This document shows, in pieces, positions 17,001 to 24,932 of a stretch of 31,597 nt of DNA (the first letter of the stretch is position 1; each line of letters begins with the position of its first letter). The stretch spans positions 1 to 31,597 of IMG/VR virus record IMGVR_UViG_3300032073_000138. The stretch is one strand, 5' to 3'. The DNA is from a virus. The notes under the pieces are model-generated. The model saw nothing but the letters and a program-made list of their open reading frames with translations, made no database searches and was not told the origin of the DNA. The position numbers were made by a program, and so were the translations under genes.

Positions 17001-19427
17001 AGGGTTACTAAAAACAGTGGTAACAGTGTTAGGTGTACCTAAAGTGTTGTTACTATCTTCTGTAGTTTCTTCAGTACCTTCTTGATTACATGGATATCCG
17101 GCTAAAGCTCCTGGTAAATATACATTATAATATTCTTGTTCAGTTTGTTTTACTACGATGTGATAAGAATGCCATCCTAATGGATTGTAAGGACATGTAA
17201 CTACTGTAGCTTTCCATGCTCCGTCTCCACATGGGTAGGGTAGTGGATCTAAAGGAGTATAACTAAAAAATACAGTGTCACCATTATTATAATTCCACTC
17301 AGATTCACTACTAGTAATAACAATAGTTGCAGGATCAACATTCCCACTTGCATCTACTTCAAACTGTACCGTAATTCCAGGGGTTCCACTTTTAGTAAGA
17401 GCGGTCATAGAAATAGGACCACATGGAGCTGTAGTAAATGGGACCTGTGTTTCCACATTTACTAAGCCACAAACTGCTCCGTTAGCTTCTGAGTATATAC
17501 CTGGATAACCTTCTGGTCCTTGCTTGGGTATAATATTTTTAAAAAGAACATTTAACATATCACCAGCCCATGTTTCAGGTTTTTCTGGTGTTGGACACAC
17601 CCATGGATCTCCATCATAAATACCAAATTTGTCTAGTATCATAGGATCTTCAACAGACTTATAATCATGATAGAAAGTAGAAGCTTTAGTACCATCATTA
17701 CTTTCTAAATTAGAAAGAATAATATCAGAACTTCTTCCGTATCTATCAGTTAATCTCACGCCAGCTTGATAAGTTCTATTCTGTTTAAGAGTATGATTTT
17801 GATACTCCATTCTAACATAGTTGTTAGGATTTAGTCCTTCATCAGTAGAAGCTTCAGTAGGCTCCGGTAAATCTATTTTTTCTGACACCAATATTTCATA
17901 CTCTAAATGTAAAGGTGAAGTATGTTTATCTATATAATTTCCATAAATAACTCTATTTCCAGAAGATTCTTGTGCAAGATTTCTAACAGGAATTATATCT
18001 GTATTTCTTGTTACTTCATTTTCTGGTAAAGTTTTCCAAGGTTTTTTACTTTTATAATCATACGTATAATATTTATCATTTATGCTTCCAAAATCATCTA
18101 CAGTTAACGTATCAACTACAGTTAACTTAGGAGATCCAGCTTCAGAATATACAATATCAATTTCAGTTACATGAAGTTTTTCTGCTAACTCGCTAAACAA
18201 TATAGGTTCATAATCATTACCTTGAGTTGGCGCAATGATAGTAATACCAACATCATTTATTTTATTTTGCATAAACTTAACAACGGTACTGTCAAAAGTT
18301 TCTCCCTCCTGCCCTACTACAACGGTATCGTCCGTAGCATTAGTTCCAATAAAATATCCATCTTGTTCAGGTACAAACGCTATTTGAGTAAATGGAGCTA
18401 TTAACGAGTATTCATTGTCGTCAAACTTAAACCTGTAACTAAATCTAACAAACTTTTCTTTTAAATAGTTTTTATCACCAGACCAATTAGCGTCATACAG
18501 TGGGTTTTGACGTTGGAAATAAACTATATCTCCTACACTTAAATCTGGAATAGAGTTACTAGGAGTAGCGTATATTTTAGTCCATGGAATAGGAGCTGCA
18601 TTGACATCCATGACAACTTGATCCACAGTAACATTAATCTCTTTAGGTATGTTTGCTCCAGTTATTTTATCTCCATTATTTAAACCACCAACGGCAGGTC
18701 TAATATTAAAGTATTCTCCATCTAACTTAAACTCACCAGGTCCAGCGTCTATAGATTGCACTTTAGCAGCTGCGTGAATAGGTAAATATTCGCTAGTTAC
18801 ATCTTTCATAGAAGATAACCACTTTCCTTTCCACCTTAACGTATCGCTGGAAGAGGGTTGTTCATTTAATAATAAAGGTGCTGTATAGGGGTAGTATTTA
18901 GCCACAGAAACGTGGTCTTCGTGAGTGTAGTATCCAGGAATAGCTAAGTTTACGTTTATTTTTCTAGGTTGATTTCTATTATCGCTCCAAAAAAGTAAAC
19001 CTTCTATCAGATTAATTCCAGTTACTGGATGTGTTTTAGAAAAATTTAAAAAATTACCTTCTACTAAGATTTTAAAGTTTTGGTTTTTTATATTATAGGA
19101 AACTATATAACACTCACCTGTTGCTGCACCGGCTATAGGGTGACTAAGTTTACTTGCAGAAGTATCAGTATAATCAGTTAATAGAGAAAATATAGTATTA
19201 GTAGTATCATCTATATAATACCCAATACTTTCTAAGTTTTCGTTAGTTAACCCAAAATCGGTTAGCATTAGATTACCTAAAACATTCTCTAATGCACCTA
19301 CATCATCTCCTTCTGATCTACTAATTTGAACATTTTGCCCATCCCTGTATTGACCATTAGGTAATATCCTCCCATCCAAATCTTTATTCATTTTGGACTG
19401 GATAAAAGTATTCTTACTTTCTGCCAT
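14097..19427 (-). CDS. Large tail nozzle/stabilization-like protein, 1776 aa, cysteine-rich C-terminus
   Basis: The N-terminus (IQSKMNKDLDGRILPNGQYR, then DGQNVQISRSEGDDVGALEN, residues ~9-48) matches the opening I recall for the 'stabilization protein'/muzzle of crAss-like and marine podoviruses. Further typical segments follow, such as QNRTYQAGVRLTDRYGRSSD (from residue ~546). From about residue 600 on the protein is a long beta-rich chain full of Gly, Pro, Asn and aromatic residues. It contains stretches resembling Calx-beta or Ig-type strands, a CSKPNCNNNGTCEEW cysteine cluster, and near the end an Ig/PKD-like strand set (GRYVVTLRATDRS). The last 63 residues hold nine cysteines, including CC, CCC and CC runs. 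It lies between ring proteins and the second nozzle gene, so it probably joins the neck to the distal tail. The long C-terminal part could form tail appendages or bind the host surface (inference). It starts 5 nt after the ring protein stop. Confidence 0.9.
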   Translation of the reverse strand: MAESKNTFIQSKMNKDLDGRILPNGQYRDGQNVQISRSEGDDVGALENVLGNLMLTDFGLTNENLESIGYYIDDTTNTIFSLLTDYTDTSASKLSHPIAGAATGECYIVSYNIKNQNFKILVEGNFLNFSKTHPVTGINLIEGLLFWSDNRNQPRKINVNLAIPGYYTHEDHVSVAKYYPYTAPLLLNEQPSSSDTLRWKGKWLSSMKDVTSEYLPIHAAAKVQSIDAGPGEFKLDGEYFNIRPAVGGLNNGDKITGANIPKEINVTVDQVVMDVNAAPIPWTKIYATPSNSIPDLSVGDIVYFQRQNPLYDANWSGDKNYLKEKFVRFSYRFKFDDNEYSLIAPFTQIAFVPEQDGYFIGTNATDDTVVVGQEGETFDSTVVKFMQNKINDVGITIIAPTQGNDYEPILFSELAEKLHVTEIDIVYSEAGSPKLTVVDTLTVDDFGSINDKYYTYDYKSKKPWKTLPENEVTRNTDIIPVRNLAQESSGNRVIYGNYIDKHTSPLHLEYEILVSEKIDLPEPTEASTDEGLNPNNYVRMEYQNHTLKQNRTYQAGVRLTDRYGRSSDIILSNLESNDGTKASTFYHDYKSVEDPMILDKFGIYDGDPWVCPTPEKPETWAGDMLNVLFKNIIPKQGPEGYPGIYSEANGAVCGLVNVETQVPFTTAPCGPISMTALTKSGTPGITVQFEVDASGNVDPATIVITSSESEWNYNNGDTVFFSYTPLDPLPYPCGDGAWKATVVTCPYNPLGWHSYHIVVKQTEQEYYNVYLPGALAGYPCNQEGTEETTEDSNNTLGTPNTVTTVFSNPTLTYPKNTENNTSHIVLFGDNINKVPRDLQEVGPLDEKFRSSVVMYQRVNPILWIPSGGGRSYLNEQVNPGQEWDIAVEVGRMNDLKLGDTVTNPVAPTVPAIFYKAETNPKIARIETFNKFGIELGPGPLNGICNLTPPPTGPYETDDYRGWPSGPGLAIYETKPVESKLDIYWETSTSGLVGELNYLILNEDNTIGTQLSNTSITFREGDDFNLPISSTFFVENDQGLSLQLQYDIELISVLDLNNIDRSNLFKLENPAQGLYEIWTNDWPVNQGVASSADENENTFTFEFLLTRLADGSTTTVYENGQLFNDVPEERNYPDREVIKKLVRRYDTDEYLVDADVLPHTYGLLSAGSRDNDNAYPQGPFLNARCSKPNCNNNGTCEEWEFFIDRSRMQPGFGPLWWWYRAIDQTSGVGAPVDGSVTTPWKRSGKGGVQEIARNNSPSYQFTTFLNPDDAFGNQPRWLDTFQATRNPVYPNVGYCQNTNGPINPDYEYTYSPYTNVDIGFTYTDPAGFGNVNPKVPSYGAAGCSATYLNNTGPKTDNADGNRWELENPVPFANYGYREPGTTPRHCFKVVNGSFDNGTWPRSQFIGQDIVFEIARMYQVSMFLESDYSGYGGGSKWDDASWTLAKAGCGDPNWGENRGPVEYVFGLNTPAGIKATYPDVEDYYYPGFLDSLPTNPIYWANDSDQTNPSLGGEAYVGYKYNQSTNGAFHYWADLDMAKDYIANNDPSYDPNDPTTWPEFMKIINGSNTFYQIFPAKAGADYGGTVTVNYATTPNSQGFGNWLGGIDGNGDGPVNSRQKFFPLQSGDVFWNGNVALPATNINQSKVGTIHAGDFSQEVLRWGVNEFSNPGNGVPGGRYVVTLRATDRSTVSPSNPLGEYIEFDMPVQIQGWEVYNYCCIDCDNPRFPESRPDLDQPINSACCCNNFNNSGEKGRQNFCCRPTRSEDGGREPFKDNWFEC

Positions 19428-19432
19428 TTAAT

Positions 19433-20749
19433 TTAATGTTTAATCCATTTAGATTTACCTCGCATAACTTGAACAAATTCACTAGGTTTAATATTTTGTA
19501 GTCTTATTTTTGCATTCCTCAAAGCTGCTCTTCTATCTTTTTTAAATCTCTGAACTACATATTCATTTACATTAGCTCTACCTGCTAGAATAGAATAAGC
19601 AATATGCATGTACATTGCTTCTTCTGCCATTTTAGGAACCTTAGTGTCTTCCTCATAAGCCAATCCATCAGATATGTATTCTAATATAATCAACTTCATA
19701 GCAAGATTACTACTAAAAGAAAACTTTCCTTCTCTAGTGTTTTGAGTAAACCACCCATTTTTATTAGCCAACTCTGGTTCTAAACCATACTTTTGACCTA
19801 ATAAATAAGCGTCTCTCCAACCATAATAACTCCAACCTAATCCACTATATATAATAGGTTCTATTGGAACGTTTTCAAATGGTGGTATATTAGCCCATTT
19901 TTCCTCAGTCAAAGATGTGCCTTCTAAATTTTCACCAAACTGATCTTGCATAGGTATTCCATACCCAGAACTAGGAAAATTAAATCCAAACGGAGAAGTA
20001 GTTATGTTAGTATCTTGTAAAGGAGAATTAGTTGGATTACTAGTTAGAGTTGTAGGATATATTGGATGTTTTACACCAGCTTCATCAACCCACGACAAAC
20101 TAACGTAGTTCACGTAATCTTGTGGTATAATAACAGAGAGATTTGGAGGTATAGTTAATTCTTGAGATTTTATATTAGGTAAAGTGTCATAAGAGAATTC
20201 TTGTAATCCTCTCTTAGCGTGAAACATTACATCTGTTCTCTTACAACTTGGTATTAATTTGCCTTCACCCACATAACCTATCATAAAATTATTTACAACG
20301 TCAAATAGGGATATATATTGATAATCACCATAGTTAGGAGCTCCGTCTACAAGATCAGACTTAAGTCTAACTCTTACATAGTAACCGTCTTCTACAGCAT
20401 CTGGATTGTTAAACTTTACTACACTGAAGTCGTGAATGTTTGAGAATTTAGATATAGTAAAACCACCACCAGTACCAGCTGGTCCAGAAGCTACGTTACC
20501 TCCAACACCGTCCCATAAAGTCCATGGATGTAACCCTGTAGGACTTGTTTCTAAATAGAAGTTGTTTAAGTGATATTCATAGTCGTTAGGGTCCCACGAA
20601 GTACTAGATCCTAAACTTAGTACTTCATCAAAAGTATATACCATTGAATCAATAACTCCACCTGTGTAACTCACTATATTGTTTTGAGTACCTACGTAAT
20701 ATTGTTGGTTAGTTTCGTTTATCAAACCACCATTTGGAGAATTTGCCAT
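19433..20749 (-). CDS. Ring (head-tail connector) protein, 438 aa
   Basis: The central segment (residues ~158-240: GYVGEGKLIPSCKRTDVMFH, AKRGLQEFSYDTL, then IPQDYVNYVSLSWVDEAGVK) and the C-terminal helical segment (LAMKLIILEYISDGLAYEED; NEYVVQRFKKDRRAALRNAK; FVQVMRGKSKWIKH) are the pattern I know from crAss-like ring proteins. These stack beneath the portal and are comparable in fold to P22 gp4 or T7 gp11 adaptors. The first ~145 residues form an additional Gly/Ser/Asn/aromatic beta-rich domain (NFYLETSPTGLHPWTLWDG), which may be exposed on the collar. The gene starts 6 nt after the 269-aa protein stops and ends 5 nt before the 1776-aa protein, as expected for three proteins building one neck. 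The assignment rests on remembered family motifs and context. Confidence 0.9.
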   Translation of the reverse strand: MANSPNGGLINETNQQYYVGTQNNIVSYTGGVIDSMVYTFDEVLSLGSSTSWDPNDYEYHLNNFYLETSPTGLHPWTLWDGVGGNVASGPAGTGGGFTISKFSNIHDFSVVKFNNPDAVEDGYYVRVRLKSDLVDGAPNYGDYQYISLFDVVNNFMIGYVGEGKLIPSCKRTDVMFHAKRGLQEFSYDTLPNIKSQELTIPPNLSVIIPQDYVNYVSLSWVDEAGVKHPIYPTTLTSNPTNSPLQDTNITTSPFGFNFPSSGYGIPMQDQFGENLEGTSLTEEKWANIPPFENVPIEPIIYSGLGWSYYGWRDAYLLGQKYGLEPELANKNGWFTQNTREGKFSFSSNLAMKLIILEYISDGLAYEEDTKVPKMAEEAMYMHIAYSILAGRANVNEYVVQRFKKDRRAALRNAKIRLQNIKPSEFVQVMRGKSKWIKH

Positions 20750-20755
20750 AATTTA

Positions 20756-21565
20756 TTAGGATTTATCGTTTTGTTCTTCAGCTTGAACTTGCGCAGCTGC
20801 AGCTTGAATTATTTGTGGATCTCTAATTACCACACCAGCGTACATTAATATTCTTAAAATAACTTCTGTTTGCTCAGTTGCATCAATTTCAAAATTGACA
20901 GATCCACTTGCTGGAACAATAGCGCCAGGAGGTAAAATAATACTTTTATCCCAAACATATACTCCATTACTAGGATCTTGAACATACGCCCAGATTACAT
21001 CATTAGGCTTTCTAATATAAGACACAGATATCTGTGACGTTATCTCTTCAGGGTACACAAATATTCTATCACAGTCTTCACATAAAAATACACCAGGGTT
21101 AAGTGGATCTTCTGGAGTAACTGTTCCTTGAAATATGTATATAGGGTAATTAGTAGTAGGACGAGTTAGTTTAGACATGTTTAAATGGAGAAATTCACTA
21201 CGGTTCGTAGCTTGTAACTCTTGTTCTCCTTTATATATAATAGCTCCCAACCTGTGTAGATTTTCAGGTAAGTAGAAATAGGGATCTATTATTGGACCAC
21301 TAGGATCTTGATTATAGTATGATGCGTCAGTATACTCTTTAAATAGCGCGATTTTATTTTCTATATTTTGTACTCTATCTGCAAATTCACTATCGTTTCT
21401 AGGAATACGCCATTGTTGATTGAGATCCTCAAAGTATTGTTCAAAGATTTCTAATTGGACTTGCGTTGCTATTTTGTTAAACTCGTTTGGTGTAATATAA
21501 CCTCTTTGTTCTTTATTTAAAATTAACAACACAGTTTGATATACAGTGTTTACGTTTATCGCCAT
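20756..21565 (-). CDS. Ring/adaptor protein (tail tubular A-like), 269 aa
   Basis: The N-terminal helices (VNTVYQTVLLILNKEQRGYI, then TPNEFNKIATQVQLEIFEQY) followed by a beta-rich middle and a terminal helix (EVILRILMYAGVVIRDPQII) fit the four-helix adaptor fold of P22 gp4, T7 gp11 and crAss-like ring proteins, which dock to the portal. The middle contains a CEDC pair (LCEDCDRIFVYPEEI) and the IRKPNDVIWAYV strand often seen in such adaptors. Its place directly before the second ring protein and the nozzle genes supports this. It is the first gene after a strong terminator, so it probably has its own promoter or depends on read-through; no consensus promoter could be recognised in the short gap. 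The leader is AT-rich (AATAAAAATAAAATA) without a Shine-Dalgarno sequence. Confidence 0.9.
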   Translation of the reverse strand: MAINVNTVYQTVLLILNKEQRGYITPNEFNKIATQVQLEIFEQYFEDLNQQWRIPRNDSEFADRVQNIENKIALFKEYTDASYYNQDPSGPIIDPYFYLPENLHRLGAIIYKGEQELQATNRSEFLHLNMSKLTRPTTNYPIYIFQGTVTPEDPLNPGVFLCEDCDRIFVYPEEITSQISVSYIRKPNDVIWAYVQDPSNGVYVWDKSIILPPGAIVPASGSVNFEIDATEQTEVILRILMYAGVVIRDPQIIQAAAAQVQAEEQNDKS

Positions 21566-21580
21566 TATTTTATTTTTATT

Positions 21581-21608
21581 ATAAAAGAAAGGCGGCGCAT
21601 GGCCGCCT
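21581..21608 (-). terminator. Rho-independent terminator after the 256-aa gene
   Basis: A GC-rich inverted repeat (GGCGGC at 21591-21596, GCCGCC at 21602-21607, extended by an A-T pair, 5-nt loop) stands out in AT-rich DNA. On the minus strand it is followed by TTTCTTTTAT. It lies in the gap between the 256-aa and 269-aa genes, so it ends or attenuates head-gene transcription ahead of the tail genes. On the plus strand no T-run follows, which fits the minus orientation. Confidence 0.88.
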
Positions 21609-21626
21609 ATCTAATACTATCACATA

Positions 21627-22397
21627 CTAATAGAGTTTTTTCTCTATTGACTTATAAACTTCCACACCTTCATCTGTTTTAAACCACGCAGCTAAAGCTG
21701 AGTATGGGTTTTCTTCAAAAGGAACAGTCATTAATTTTTTACCATTACTAGCCCATTTAAATGTTCTTTGATCTTGAGCTAATGAAATTATTGAAGCTTC
21801 AACAGCTTTAATCCCAAAGTTTCTAAGTTGAACATTATCATCGTTAACTAAAGCAATAAAAGTACGAGGTTGATTTTTTGCAAAAAGCAAACCATCTCTC
21901 TTCAATTCCTTAGTTGACATCTTAGATACTTCTGAACCTATTTCAACTCTTAATATAGCTTCTAGCATTTCAACTTCCATTGTTCTAGCTAGGTTCATTG
22001 CATCAAGTTGTGTTTCTAATACATCAACTTCATTAATAGCTTGTTTTTGAGGATCAAGTTCTGCGTATCTTTTGTTTTTGTCTGGATGGTAAAGTGTTAA
22101 TAATTTTTGCAAAGCTTGCATTTCTTTAGGAACGAATAACACTCCTTCTTTAAATACAATATGCGCTAAAGTTACTTGTCCTTTTTGTTCATCAACAAAA
22201 ACTGAAGATTGGTTAGTGGCAAATCTAATTTCACGTTGTTTTCCTGATTCCATATCAAAATGTAATAATGGGAACCTTCTTGTGTGTTTAGATGGTAAAG
22301 TATATGTCAATGGAGACATATCTCTCAATAGATAGTAATTTCTATCTTTAATTTCCCAACCAGTTTCAATACTAATTGGGGCTGTTGTTTCTTCCAT
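21627..22397 (-). CDS. Conserved-looking virion-module protein of unknown function, 256 aa
   Basis: I do not recognise a named domain, but the protein has the look of a conserved head-neck component of marine crAss-like phages: PLLHFDMESGKQREIRFATN, VFVDEQKGQVTLAHIVF, VPKEMQALQKLLTLYHPDKN, GSEVSKMSTKELKRDGLLFA, DNVQLRNFGIKAVE and, at the end, AAWFKTDEGVEVYKSIEKKL. The N-terminal ~100 residues are beta-rich and the remainder mainly helical. There is no membrane segment, signal peptide or cysteine. It begins after an AATAT-repeat leader, 35 nt downstream of the 149-aa gene, and is followed immediately by a GC-rich terminator, making it the last gene of the head transcription unit. A structural or head-completion role is likely from position; an assembly factor is possible. 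It stops at TAG. Confidence 0.88.
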   Translation of the reverse strand: MEETTAPISIETGWEIKDRNYYLLRDMSPLTYTLPSKHTRRFPLLHFDMESGKQREIRFATNQSSVFVDEQKGQVTLAHIVFKEGVLFVPKEMQALQKLLTLYHPDKNKRYAELDPQKQAINEVDVLETQLDAMNLARTMEVEMLEAILRVEIGSEVSKMSTKELKRDGLLFAKNQPRTFIALVNDDNVQLRNFGIKAVEASIISLAQDQRTFKWASNGKKLMTVPFEENPYSALAAWFKTDEGVEVYKSIEKKLY

Positions 22398-22416
22398 AAT
22401 ATAATATAATATAATT
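22398..22416. repeat. Short AATAT tandem repeat in an intergenic leader
   Basis: Three copies of AATAT followed by AATTATT occupy the gap directly before the start of the 256-aa gene. They form the A/T-rich, unstructured leader that replaces a Shine-Dalgarno site. The repeat is too short to suggest more than low-complexity leader sequence. Confidence 0.4.
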
Positions 22417-22432
22417 ATTAATTAAAATTTAA

Positions 22433-22882
22433 CTACGCTCCTTTTGTTGTAATTTCAGTACTTGTAAAGCAAGTACAATTCCACAATGGTTTAACACCAT
22501 CCGCTTCAGCTTCTCCAGCTACTTCAAAAGTTAAATATGTTTTACCAAATGTAATTAAATCCGTATTTATTCTTTCTACACTTTTTACCAATACCTCGTC
22601 AAAAGCTGATAAACTTCTAGGCGCGCTATCTTGATCTCCAATGCTAGCTTCTACTTTAATAGTTTCAACATCTCCCACATCTAAAGCTCCGCCATTCATT
22701 TTTTTAAACTTAAGAGTCCAGGCAAAAAACCTTCCTGATTGTGACTTAAGATCTATTACATCTACCTTTAGATCGTCCTGTATTCCATAAACTAATGGAA
22801 ACCTTGGTTCTAAAGCTTGGCTATTAGTCTCCACACCATCTCCTGGAGGTTTTGAATAATAACACATTTCTATATATTTCAT
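22433..22882 (-). CDS. Hypothetical head-module protein, 149 aa
   Basis: This is a small beta-rich protein of unrecognised family. Visible segments include VYGIQDDLKVDVIDLKSQSG, RFFAWTLKFKKMNGGALDVG and ITFGKTYLTFEVAGEAEADG. It has three cysteines (C7 and the WNCTCF pair near the end) and no signal peptide or membrane segment. It lies between a terminator and the 256-aa gene, in the region where crAss-like phages encode head auxiliary or fibre proteins, so a capsid decoration or completion role is possible but not shown. The gene starts 12 nt after the T-run of the upstream terminator, which suggests translation from read-through transcripts or from a promoter inside the preceding gene. It ends at TAG. 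Confidence 0.8.
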   Translation of the reverse strand: MKYIEMCYYSKPPGDGVETNSQALEPRFPLVYGIQDDLKVDVIDLKSQSGRFFAWTLKFKKMNGGALDVGDVETIKVEASIGDQDSAPRSLSAFDEVLVKSVERINTDLITFGKTYLTFEVAGEAEADGVKPLWNCTCFTSTEITTKGA

Positions 22883-22894
22883 ATTTTCAATTTT

Positions 22895-22923
22895 AAAAAA
22901 GACTCCCTAATTAAAGGGAGTCT
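22895..22923 (-). terminator. Rho-independent terminator after the 158-aa gene
   Basis: A perfect 8-bp stem (GACTCCCT at 22901-22908 with AGGGAGTC at 22915-22922, extended by an A-T pair, 6-nt loop) is followed on the minus strand by TTTTTT. It lies 12 nt downstream of the 158-aa gene stop and close to the next start. It probably confines the strongest transcription to the capsid and decoration-type genes. Confidence 0.9.
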
Positions 22924-22935
22924 CTTGAGTTATTA

Positions 22936-23412
22936 TTATGCTACGGGACCAATACTCACATTGTCAAAAATGTGATTGTAATAGTTCTCATTAACGTCAT
23001 CGCCTGCTGCAACTTCGGCTGAGCATTCTTTACTACCAGCACCACCTACACAAGTACATTGAGTACTCATAACAGATATATGTGCAGTTTTATCATCACG
23101 CTCTAAAGCGTCAGCAATAACTTCACCAACAGCTTTATTCCAGAATACAGTCGACTGCTCGTCTGCTTCAGCACAACCTACAGGCGAAGCACCAGCCATG
23201 CAGTCTGTATTATGTTGGTGAGCTGCAGGTATCGTCAACTTCAAATAATCTGGAGTTGCATCATCGTTCAATGGTATGATAATTGAATTTGCATTGTCAT
23301 CAGTATCGCACTGTAAATCTGGGTCATATGACCAAGATGTAGGTGCAATAGTAGTTGATTGAGCAATCAATGTGCTACCATCTGTCTTTTTTACTTTTAT
23401 ATATAAACTCAT
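22936..23412 (-). CDS. Putative capsid-associated protein, 158 aa, six cysteines
   Basis: The gene follows the major capsid protein by 27 nt and precedes a terminator, so it is likely expressed at a level similar to capsid. The protein is acidic, beta-rich at the N-terminus (MSLYIKVKKTDGSTLIAQST), with Asp/Asn-rich loops and six cysteines (LQC, TDC, VGC, TQCTC, KEC) in its middle and C-terminal parts, a high count for 158 residues. The central VFWNKAVGEVIADALERDDK is helical. A head decoration or auxiliary protein is a reasonable guess given the position and probable abundance. The cysteines might bind metal or form disulfides in the mature particle. No family was recognised. Confidence 0.82.
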   Translation of the reverse strand: MSLYIKVKKTDGSTLIAQSTTIAPTSWSYDPDLQCDTDDNANSIIIPLNDDATPDYLKLTIPAAHQHNTDCMAGASPVGCAEADEQSTVFWNKAVGEVIADALERDDKTAHISVMSTQCTCVGGAGSKECSAEVAAGDDVNENYYNHIFDNVSIGPVA

Positions 23413-23439
23413 AACTTGTATGTTTTAAAGGTTAAAAAA

Positions 23440-24903
23440 TTACGCAGTAAACAATACAAAGTTATTAGCCGCTTGTACACAAAGACATCTTTCAGAAAGA
23501 TAATGAACTTCCATCGCATCCAAATCAGAAGTGTAAGCACCTCCAACGGAACCAGTGATCCAAGATTTTAATCTTCTATCATCTGTTTCAGAAGCTCTAT
23601 ATCTAACGTGTAAGAATGGACGTCTGATATTTTGACCTAACATTTGATCATATACTGTAGATGTACCAGCAGGTACTAAAACTCCAGTAATATTGTTCAC
23701 CATAACTCTAGTAGAAGCATCGTTTAAATATTTCCAGTCAGTTTTGTAGAAGTCATAAGAACCTCTTCTAAAACCAGAGAAACCAAAGTTTAACGCCATG
23801 TCAGCTTCATTGTCAAAAAGACCATAAGAAGCAGCGTTAGTTTGATTGTAACCTCCACCGGCCATAGCTCCGATCATGTCATCGAAATCTAAAGCAGTAG
23901 ATCTGTCTAAGAAAAGCATGTTTTCTTCAATTGCACCTTGGAAATCCAACCATTGTAGAATAGTATCGAAATCTTCTAATGCACCAGAACCTGGGTTAGC
24001 AGCACCAGCAAAACCTTGGTATACGTTACCTCTATCCTCTAGAGCAGCAAATAAACCTTGAGTACCAGTACCAGATAAACCAACACCTGTACCAACAGCA
24101 GAACCAACAGCAGCTAATTCACCTTCAACCATGGCCATTTCAAGGTAATCTTCATATCTCAAACGAGTTTCAGATTCAGCCTTCATATACCATAAGTATC
24201 CAGATGTTCCATCTTCAGTGGCAACTTCAACCCAACCAATTTGAGCAGTATCAGATCCAGACACTTCGTATCTATCTTTGATAATGATTGGTTTGTTGTG
24301 AAATTGAGTGAAAGAAGGATTAACTCCACCTATCATTCCCTGAGTTCCTTTTGCGAAATCAGAACCGTAAACGAAGATTCTTAAACCAGCAGTTCCTGCA
24401 GGAATACCCGCAGCTGCAATAGAAGCGGTAGTATAAGAAGCTACAGTTAATGAAGTAGCTAAAGCAGCGTTTGTAGCATCTGAATCAATAACCAAACATT
24501 TTACTGTTGTGTTAGTTGCAGGATCAAAAAGTACAATAGTTTGATTTGGTCTAATAACATTTTCTCCTTGACCAGCAGGAAGAACAATATTAATAGTATC
24601 AGGAGCAGCAGCCGCTACATAAGTAACGTTGTCATATCCTACGTGTAATCTATTTTGTTCAGACCAGATTACTTGATCTGAGGTCATTGGCATTTCTGCA
24701 CCAACCATTCTTAAGAAGCCAGATAAGGTTCTATTACCAAATCTTTCTACTTCTTGTTCGTATAATTCAGGAAGGTATTGTTGCGCGAAATCAGCGAAGT
24801 TTCCTCCAGCTGCATCTGTCCACTGTAAATAGTTAGACTGCAAAACCACCATATCCTGAGCAGGTAGTAAACCTGCATTTTGTACTGTAAAAGCACCAGC
24901 CAT
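23440..24903 (-). CDS. Major capsid protein (HK97-fold, crAss-like), 487 aa
   Basis: It lies immediately downstream of a scaffold-like gene, in the usual place for the capsid gene. The sequence has the Ala/Gly-rich, low-cysteine composition of capsids and segments I recall from crAss-like capsids: VLQSNYLQWTDAAGGNFADF, LPELYEQEVERFGNRTLSGF, QVIWSEQNRLHVGYDNVTYV, then LDFDDMIGAMAGGGYNQTNA and LNFGFSGFRRGSYDFYKTDW. Its length agrees with that group (about 490 aa). The N-terminus shows no obvious cleaved delta domain; assembly is probably directed by the separate scaffold. The ATG is preceded by TAAAACTATACAATT with no Shine-Dalgarno site. The HK97 fold is inferred from family resemblance and position. 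Confidence 0.92.
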   Translation of the reverse strand: MAGAFTVQNAGLLPAQDMVVLQSNYLQWTDAAGGNFADFAQQYLPELYEQEVERFGNRTLSGFLRMVGAEMPMTSDQVIWSEQNRLHVGYDNVTYVAAAAPDTINIVLPAGQGENVIRPNQTIVLFDPATNTTVKCLVIDSDATNAALATSLTVASYTTASIAAAGIPAGTAGLRIFVYGSDFAKGTQGMIGGVNPSFTQFHNKPIIIKDRYEVSGSDTAQIGWVEVATEDGTSGYLWYMKAESETRLRYEDYLEMAMVEGELAAVGSAVGTGVGLSGTGTQGLFAALEDRGNVYQGFAGAANPGSGALEDFDTILQWLDFQGAIEENMLFLDRSTALDFDDMIGAMAGGGYNQTNAASYGLFDNEADMALNFGFSGFRRGSYDFYKTDWKYLNDASTRVMVNNITGVLVPAGTSTVYDQMLGQNIRRPFLHVRYRASETDDRRLKSWITGSVGGAYTSDLDAMEVHYLSERCLCVQAANNFVLFTA

Positions 24904-24932
24904 AATTGTATAGTTTTAAGTTTAAAAAAAGT

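Noticed and set aside
21627-22882. Stop-codon reassignment (TAG read as glutamine), known in some crAss-like phages.
   Set aside because: The TAG codons here end the 149- and 256-aa genes at natural boundaries, one directly before a terminator. Long genes contain no in-frame TAG, so the standard code fits.
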